A stretch of 31,342 bases of DNA from a virus, in IMG/VR virus record IMGVR_UViG_3300037264_006835, positions 1 to 31,342 of that record, one strand, 5' to 3'. The notes beneath the pieces are model-generated. The model was not told the DNA's origin and ran no database searches. It worked only from the letters and a program-made list of their open reading frames with translations. Positions 1-9,000 of the stretch are shown here, one piece after another. Positions within the stretch are counted from its first letter, which is position 1; each line of letters begins with the position of its first letter. The position numbers and the translations under genes were made by a program.

Positions 1-3000
1 CCGCTCATTCACGGCCTGCAAACGGGCTTCGACCGAGGCTTCATAGTCTTCTTGGGACAGCCCGCGACTGGACAGTTTCTTGACCCAAGGAGCGAACTCT
101 TTAGCCCACACCGCGCGCATGTCTGGTGGGAGGTTCTCCGGCCGTCGGTTACCGCCGGTCAGCACGGCACGAGCCGTTAGGCGTATGACGTTCCAGGCGT
201 CGTCGGGCCACGCTTTGCCGATCCCCGCGGCCCGCACTTTGGCGACGTGTTCGTTGATCCTATCGTCGAAGTTGATCCGGAGCTCGGCCGCCAGACGACC
301 GACCCCCTTGGCTTTCTCAAACTCGTTGCGCATCGCTTGGGTCATGTTGTGGCCCAAGTCCCACAACATGCCCTGGATGGAGTTGGATATGGCTTGTCCC
401 TTGGCGGTTTTCCGGTTGTACCAGGGCTTGCTGATCCACTTTTCCCAGGATCGCACGTACCAGCCGCGGAGCCCGGTTAACGCCGGAGCCCCGGCGCCCA
501 TGCCGCCCATGCCGAATAGCGGGGTGTTCCCGCCCCAATTCTGGCGTATCCACCTGCGCTCTTCGGGAGTCAGGTTGGGCGGCAACAAGGATTCTTGCCG
601 GGGTCCAAAGCCCGGCGACATACCCCCGCCACCGCCGCCGCCGTCTGGTTTGTCTTCGTCGGTATCCTCACCTTCTTCTGTGTCCCCTTGATCGCCCATT
701 TCAGCGGCGACGCCGCCCGCGGCCGCCTTGTTGGCTTCGTCCGCTAGGGTGGCGATCTGGTCGGTCAACTTCCGTACGCGGATGGCCAGCTCGTCGAGTT
801 CCTTCTGCTTGGCGAACGGCTTGCCCATGTTGCGTTCGATTTCCGCCAATTCCTCCTTGACTGTTGCAAGGCGGGCCGCATAGGCCGCGGGGTCGACGTC
901 CGTAAATAAGTCCATGAGGGCGATGACCCAGCCTCGTAGTTGGCCCTCGCTGGGGACGATCCCCAGCCCGCCGACGACCGCGGCGTGATAGGTGATCCGG
1001 TTCCACTCCGGTTTCACTTCGGGACTTGGAATGATGTCTATTTTTTTCTGACCGAGAACGTCGCTCACCCCTTGAATCGCCACGCCGCGAGTCGAACCCA
1101 GCGTTGTCCACGTAGAAACCGTCGCACCCTTCAAGGCCTCGAAGAGGGCCGCTCCGGCTTCCCCCATCTTGTCGTACTCTTTACCGCGCACGTTCATGAC
1201 GAACGGTTTGGCAGGTGGTAGTTTGCTCACCCAGTCGGCGACCCGCTTCGCTGCTTTGAGGTCTTCCGCCGTCTTTTCGATGGTGGCTTTAACCCGCAAC
1301 TCTTTTTTGCGAAGCTCCATCTGCCCGTCGCGGTGGTATCGCAGTTGCCCTTGCAGACTTCGCAGTTGTTGATCGGCCTTGGTCCACTCCAGCACCGTTT
1401 TGTTCTCGCTCGCTTCCGCCATTGCCAACTGAAACGAGGCCACGCCGATGTCTACGTCGGCGATGCGGTCGGTGTCGATGCGGCCGGATAGAAACTGCTG
1501 ATTTACCTTGTGCTTGGCGGCCAGGAGCGAGTACATGAACTCGTCGCTGCTGCCTTTGGTAACGTAGCGGAACATTCGCACGTTCTGGGCCTTGGTGGGA
1601 TCATCCCAGTTGACGTTTCCCTGGCGTATGGCCCGACCCTCCATCTGCACCAGCAGGCCGGGCGTCCAGGCCGGCTCCATCTGTTGCAAGGCCCACAAAC
1701 GCTGCTGGACGTTCACCCCGGTCCCCATCTTGGCCATTGAACCGATGAGCACGCGGATTTCGCCGCGGTTGACCCGCTCAAACAATGCCTGCTTCTGCTC
1801 GTCCTTTACCGCGTCGTAGATAGTGGCGATCTGGTCGCGGGGAATACCCTTCTCCACCAGCTTCTGAATGAGCGCCCCGTACAAGCCGAATGCGACCTTG
1901 CTCCCAGGTGGACCCTGGTTCACGAAGATCAACTGGGCGTACTTATGCTTGTGCCCTTCCTTGTGGATTTGCGCAGCTCGCTCAGCGGTCGCGTTAATCT
2001 TGTTGCCCGGTTCCTCTGGTAGTCGAGGGTCAATGAGCCGCATGTCCAGGGCCGCTTTTTTTTCGTCGGTGATGATGGACAGCATGATGTCGTCGCCGGG
2101 CTTCGGGCGCGGGGGCAAGTCGCGGACCCGTTGAGCAGTCACCTGGCGATAGGCGACCTGAGCCGGGGTTGCTTCCAGCGTGACAATCTCATAGGTCCGT
2201 TTGCCCTGGCTGTTCTCCGCGAACACCGGCATGGGCGATCCACCGCCTTCCCGTGCGGCCAGGGCCGCGGCTACCTCCTCGTGGGGAACGAAGTGGGCGA
2301 TCTGGTCCCAGAGTTGGTAGAGGGCGTCGAGGTTGATGTACTCCCGCAGGCGTGTAACCATTTTGTAGCGCCCCGCTACTCTCTCCAGGTCCGCCGCGGG
2401 GAGGGCGAACATGTTCACCCAACCGTCAAACGAGCGTATCCCCAGCTCGTGCAACTGCGGCTGCTGGAGGTAACGCTGGATGGCGTAGATTTCGCTGATC
2501 GAGTTGTCGATCGGCGTTCCGGTGGAAAAGACCACGCCCCGCCCGTTTTGTAACTTCTGAATGTAGCGAGCCTTAATAAACAAGTCGGTGGTGATCTGGT
2601 TTCCCTGCGGATGGCCCAACCCGCGGACACTCTCCAACAAGGTCTGAAACCCAAGATTCTTGACCTTCTGCGATTCGTCATACATCAGCCAGTCGATGCC
2701 CAACTCCTCGAAGGTCAACGTCGGAACCCGCTTGATCTCCTCTATCCGCTCCTCCATGCGTGCCTTCAGGTTGTCGCGGGCCTTCTCCATCTGCTTGACC
2801 GAGCGCTTGACGGCCTTGCCCGTGTCGTCCTTCATGTCCGCAATCGACTCTTCCATCGCGGACATCATCTCGCCGTAGTAGCTACGCATGGTATCTTCGC
2901 CCACAGGCAGCATGGTGAACTGTTTGTGGGGCAGGATGAAGACGGCCCGTTCCGCGGCCGCCATGCGGGCCAGGGTCTTCGCCCGGTTCTCCGCCTTGAG

Positions 3001-6000
3001 GTCTTCAACGCTGAGGGCGATAAAGTTCCCCGCCGGGTACAGCAGGCGGGCCAGCTTGATGAAGCCATTCAACGTCGCCCGCTCCACCACAATCGCAACC
3101 TTCCGGGCCAGGCGCAGGCGAAGAGCTTCCATCGCCGCCGCGGTCAGCATGAATGTTTTGCCCCCCCCCACGGCGACGGCGATCATGGTGTTGTTGGGTG
3201 AGGCGATGGATCGGTAGATCCCGTCCTTCTGGTGGGGGTCCAGCTTGATACTGGGGTTCATACCCGGAAAGGTCAGGTGCGAACCATCCCACTTCCGACG
3301 CGCCGTGTTGTTCATCTCATCGTTGTAGGCCCGGAGTAATTCGGGGCCCCACCTCTTGTGCCCCCACAGCCAGGTCTCAAAGTGCGCCTTGATCTCCGCC
3401 AACTTCGCTTCCGCCGCGGCCGTCGCTTCCGGGTTGGTTACCTCCCGTTTGTTTCCCTGGGCGTCGGTGAACTTCTCCTTTACCACCGGGCTCTTCATGG
3501 TCAGTTGGGCCTTCATCAGCTCCACGAAGTCCATGTCCTTCGTGCCCCAGGTCTCGGTCGCGGCCGCCGACGTCGCCGTCCAGGAAGGGGCGGAAACGAA
3601 CCACCGCCCCGTGGCGTTGGCTCGACGCACGGATATGGCCTGGCGAACCTTTTCCCCGAGGATGCTCACCATGAAGTCTTCGATGGTCTCCGCGGGGATC
3701 CATGGCGCCCCGATGACCACGGCAATCTGCGACGGCGCTTTGTCCTCGGGTTGGACCGTTTTCAGGGCTTCGACGTTGCGCTTGTAGCGATCCTCAAACT
3801 TAGCCAGCGCTTCCGCGTCGCGCAGCTTGGCCTTGACGTTGCCGGACATGTAATCGGGCGCAAGGATCAATTCGTCGCCGGGCATCTCGTAGACAAGGGC
3901 TTCTTCGAGCAGACGGGTGCGGGCGGCGGCGTCGTCGACTCCCAGCAGCCCACCGATGCGGGGCACGTCGATGCGATTGGTTTCGTCGAGGCTGATGGAG
4001 AGGGCGTCGCTCGTCGTGTCCGCGCTCGTGGGGGCCTTGTAGGGTTCCAGGATGCGGCGGGTGAAAATATCCCCTTTGGTTGCCTTTCGCGTGACCTTGT
4101 CGTAGTCCTCGATGGCTGAAAGCAAAGAGAGCGTGATCGGGTCGCCGCCCAGCAGCTTGACGTTGGCCTGATGGCGAATGGGGGTAATGCCCTCCTTGGC
4201 CAGACGGTCATAGATGCGGTTGATTTCCTTTTGCAGCTCCGGCAGTCGCTCATCCCCTTTGGGGTCCATTGAGGCCCGCAGAACGCCCATCACCCCGTCG
4301 CGCAGCTCGACCAACCCCTTCACGCGCTGCACCGCCTTGGCCCCGTGCTGCTCCAACAGGGACGGCTCCACGTTGCCGGAGGCTTGGCCTTTGCCGCCGG
4401 CGCGGCGTAACGCGCCGTCCGGGCCGATGAAGTGGGCACCGGGCGGGAGATTATCCGGCGAGGGGATCATGTCCGCGGGATCTGCCGCTTCCGGGAGCGC
4501 CCCTTCAACTTTGCCGAAGATGTCTTGCGGCAGCGTGTCGAGGGCCTTGCTCAAGTCGCGGGTGAGGTCGAAAGTCTCATTTGCTTTGACAATGGTGTTG
4601 GTCGGGGCGTCTTCCCCGGTGTACTGGGAACCGCCCTTGATCTCCCCCAACACCATCTCCGGGTGCTTCTGGAAATACTCGCTCACGTAGCGCCCGGGCA
4701 ACGGCGCGTAGGGGATGGATTTGACCCACGCCTCTCCGGCGGCCGGTTCGTCCTTCCCCCGCTTGCGCAGGAAGATGATGTCCGCCGTGACGTTGGTGCC
4801 GGGCAATGAATCCTCGTTGAGCCGCACCGCCCCGATGAGGTCCGCCCGGTCCGCTAGGTGATGACGCACCTTGTCGTCGATCTTGTCCATCGTGCCTTTG
4901 GTGGTCACAAAGGCCACAATGCCGCCGGGGCGGACGAGGTCGAGACCGCGCACGAAGAAATAGTCGTGGATGAACTTCCGCAGGCCCTTGGGATAACGCT
5001 TGTCCTTGATGAACAGTTGCCCGAACGGGACGTTGCTGATCGCCACGTCAAAGTAGTCCTTGGGTAGCAGGGCTTCCTCAAATGGCGTATGCCGCACGTC
5101 CGAGGCCGGATACAAGGCCGCGGCGATCCCGGCGCTGATGGCGTCTTTTTCGATGGCCACTCGCCTGCTCGCGTTGGCCATGTCCAGAGGCTGCAAGCCG
5201 AGGAAGTGGCCGACGCCGGCGGAGGTTTCGAGGACGCTTCCACCCCTGAACCCCATTCGCCAGAGTGCGTCCCACATACCCAGGACGATCTCCGGTGGGC
5301 TGTACATGGCGTTTTTTGTCGAGCCCCGCGCCTCCTTGTACTCCTCGTCGGTCAGCAACTCTTCCAGATCGTCGTGTTCACGCTCCCAGGCGCGATCGTA
5401 AGACCCGAAGGGTTCGGGAACCGATCCCCAACCCTGGTAACGGACCAGGACGGCTTTCTCGTCTTCCGTCGCGGGGCGGTTCTCCTCTTGAATTTTTTTG
5501 AGCGTGCGTATGGCTTCGACGTTGCGCTTGAAGATGCTCTTCTTGCCGCTGACGAACAAATCCGCCGGATCGCTGATCGAATAGTCGGATCGGCCGCTGT
5601 GCTCGGTGGTGTGGACCGCCGGGGCCGCCGGCTCGCGCGGCGGCTCTTCTTTTTTGGGCTTCTCCTCCTTGGGTTTTTCTACTCCGGCAGTTCCAGATAC
5701 TGCCCCGCCACGATCTCGTACGCCTCTTCCGGCTTCATGCCGCTCTCCACCAAGCGGGCGATCGACTCCTCCGCCGCGGTCTGGCGCTCGAGGGCGTAGC
5801 GGTGCAGCCGCTCCTCCTTCTCCAGCCGGCGGTAGGTCTTCGGGCGTTCTTCCTTCAGGTAGCGGAGGGCCTCCCACCCCAGGTCCGCTAGGCGCTGCCT
5901 CGCCTCCCGGTCGCTCAGCTCCCTCTTCGGCGGGGGGTTCCCGTTCGGTACCTGGTTTTGGTTGTTCTGTGGGCCTAGCACGTGGCACCTCTCCTTCTAT

Positions 6001-9000
6001 TATACGCTCTATCGGGGCAATAGGTTGAGTTTCCGGCGGTTTTTCTTCAGTCGGCGGTTCGGGTACGGGCGGCAATGACGCCGCCAACTCAGCCCTCTTT
6101 CGCCGGGTTTCGGGGATCGCCGCGGCGCGTGTCTTTTTGATCGCCGCCTGCTCCGCCGCTTTCAACGGCGGCAGATTCAACTTGTTTTCCTTGGCGTACT
6201 CGTCGAGGCGCATGAGCAAGGCGACGTCGTCCTTGAAAGGCGGCTCGTTGTTAGCGATGTACTCGGCCGTGGACTTCCAGGAGGCGGGCAACTTGCGACC
6301 GCTTAGTTCCTCGTAGAGTTTGCGACTTTGCTTGTTGCTGGGCCGGAGCACGTCGGTCACGGCCCCCATCAGCAGCGCCCGGCGCAGCTCCCACAGATAC
6401 GCTTTGCCGTAGCGGGCGTGTTCCTCCGGGGTCGGCAACCGCCCGTGGATTTTCCACATGAGCAAGTCGGCCAGTCGGTCGACGACTCGCTGCCCCCGCC
6501 CGATCTCGACGTTGCTCTTGTCGATGACGTCCGGCAGTGTCGCCCCCCGGCCTAGCAATGGGGAATACTCTTCGGGGTCAAGCAACTCCCTTACGTTCTC
6601 AACAGCAGAGCGGATGCCGCCCGGGTCCTGCGATAGAACAGACAGAACCAGCGCTTTAGCTCGGCGCATCCGTTCCGTCGTATCTGGAAGGGCGGCGTAG
6701 AAAGTGCGGGCCTGAGCAACCTTCCCGGCATCCTCCGCGCTCAAAGGTCGCCCAAAGTCACTCGCGGCGGTACGCATCGTTTCGTCGATACGATCGAGTT
6801 TTTCCTCGATATACGTTCGGGCTGGTTCCTTGCGCCCCAGCAATTCTCGAACCGTGTCGCCCGCGTGCATGATCGCACTGGCAACAGCACCATTACTCAC
6901 CGTCTTACCTTGGAGTTCGGCTTCCTCCTGCTGGCGAGCCAACAAGGACTCGTTGTAGTCGGGGTTCGTTCCTCGCCGCTCGCCCGGCCTCTGCCCGGCC
7001 TGAATCTGATCGACGATCCGTTGCTCGCGTCCCACCTCGACGTTGCTCTTGTCGATGACCTCACCTAACGACGGGCGCTCTACGGACTTCAAATCTGGAT
7101 ATTCCGCGAGAACGGAGGGGGGAACGGGGTCGCCACGAGCTATCGCGGCTTCGACGGCAGATCGGTGTCGTGCCGTGAAATCCACCATCGGTACGCGAGG
7201 TGCTTCGTCGCCGATGTTGACCGCCCGCCATATTCCCCACGGATCATTTGATCGTGACCATTCGCGCAGTTCCGGAGCAAAAAGTACACTGAGGATTGGT
7301 CGAGCGCGATCAAGGTCTTGGCGCGTGCCAACTTGTACTGCTTCCGCAACTGCGCCCCGTGTCATCTCCCACGGCTGCTTCGCTCCTACATCGCCGACGG
7401 GGGAGGGCTTAGTGAGAAGCTGACGCAATCTGGCTTCCGTCTGCGGCGCCGTGCCAGCGAGGTAAGCGTTCGCCCGTGCTTCACCCATTTCGACGAGAGT
7501 TTCAACGAGGGGAGCGAGTTCCTTGTCGCTGGAACTTGAGAAATCCTTTAGTACAGGCTCGACTTCGGCTTTTTGGCCTTCCGAGCCTTCTTCGGCGGCT
7601 TGGGCTGCGAGGGCTTCCGGGGTTTTGGTTTCGGCGGTTGGTGCGCCCGATAATGGTTCGACTGTTGCAGTCAAACTTGTAGGTGTTAAGCCAGCACCCA
7701 CAACAGATTGTGTTCCACGTGGAACAAACCCAGCTTCACGCACTGGGATGCTGACCTGCGGGGGAACTCCGGGCGGGGAAATCTCAAACTCACCGGGGCC
7801 GGGCTGGGCTGGCATCGGTTGGCGGCGTTCGAATGGCTTCGGTTCCTCCGGCACGACCGCGGCACCGAGGACGCTACCCGCTGTGGGGGCAATGAACCCC
7901 AAAAACTCCGCCTGCAGTTGCTTCCAGCCGGGCCATTCGCCAAGTTCGCTGATGTTCGGGGCCTGCCAGATGGGGGAGCCTTCCAGCCCTTGCAGGCGAG
8001 TTTCCCCGCCGGCGGCGGTCACAACCTCCCTTGCCGCGGCCTCCATCAGCTCGCCGATGCGTTCTTCGCCGATCTCCCCGATGACCCCGTTGTATCCGGC
8101 CTTGTTGGTCAGCATCCGCATGGCGTTGGAGAAGGTCAGGTACTTGTTAGGTTTGAGCCTAACAAGCTCCGCAGCCATCTTCGTTCGGAGGTTCCCGGCC
8201 CACTCCACGGCCTTGAGCGACGGCAGGAGCGTACGCTCCGCCCCGGCGGCCAGGCGGCCCAGTTTGCCCCCGATTATGCCCACCGACCCGCCGGTGAACT
8301 CGCTCACCACCTGGATCCCCTGGTGGACCGCAGAATCGCGTAGGGCTTCGAGGAGCGGTTGGGGGGGGGCTGTCATAGCGTACTCGAGTGCCGCGTCGTC
8401 CCCAGGCCGTAGCTCGTAGCCTGGTAGCCTTGTTTGGAGGGTCTCTACAGCCGTCCGAGTCGCCCAACTGGGTAGCCCACGCTCCGCCGTTTTGACTCCC
8501 GCGTGAAGGGCCAGACGGGGCAGGGTTTTTTCGGACGCGGCCTCGGCGACCCTCATGGCCGCCTTGCCCACCGCCTTTGAGACCGTCTTACCCACCAGCT
8601 TCTCCGCTCCCTTGGCGGCGAAGCGTGTAGGACCGCCGCCGGTCGCCAGTTCCAACCCCACGGGGATAGACTGCCCAAGAATGTCGAGCCCCATGGCCGG
8701 GACCGTCTGCCCCCGACTCTGCCGGGCCTCGGTTTCCTTCAATTTGGTGAGCAGCTCGAAGTCGTCGATCGTGCCCGTGCCTTCGTCCATCCGCTTTGCC
8801 GCGGCGATGAGTTGAACGGCGTCGACACCCATTGCGACGGTTGAAGCGTAGGGAAGTTTCCCGACCAGCCCCCGCCACGTCTTAAACTCTCGCTCCGCGA
8901 CTTCCGGCGCCGTCTCTGGACCGGGTAGGTTCGGCAGCGGCGGCAGTTGATAGCGCCGCCGGAAGATGTTGAGGAAGCGCAGCTTGGCGTTGTCGGTGAG

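Noticed and set aside
701-1111. 136-codon minus-strand frame inside the giant gene
   Set aside because: Arg/Gly-rich shadow with no good start signal, unlike the nested gene at 5679-5981. The giant frame here encodes sensible helical protein.
7523-8419. 298-codon plus-strand open frame opposite the giant gene
   Set aside because: Ser/Pro/Arg-rich shadow composition; the minus strand carries a continuous, better supported protein.
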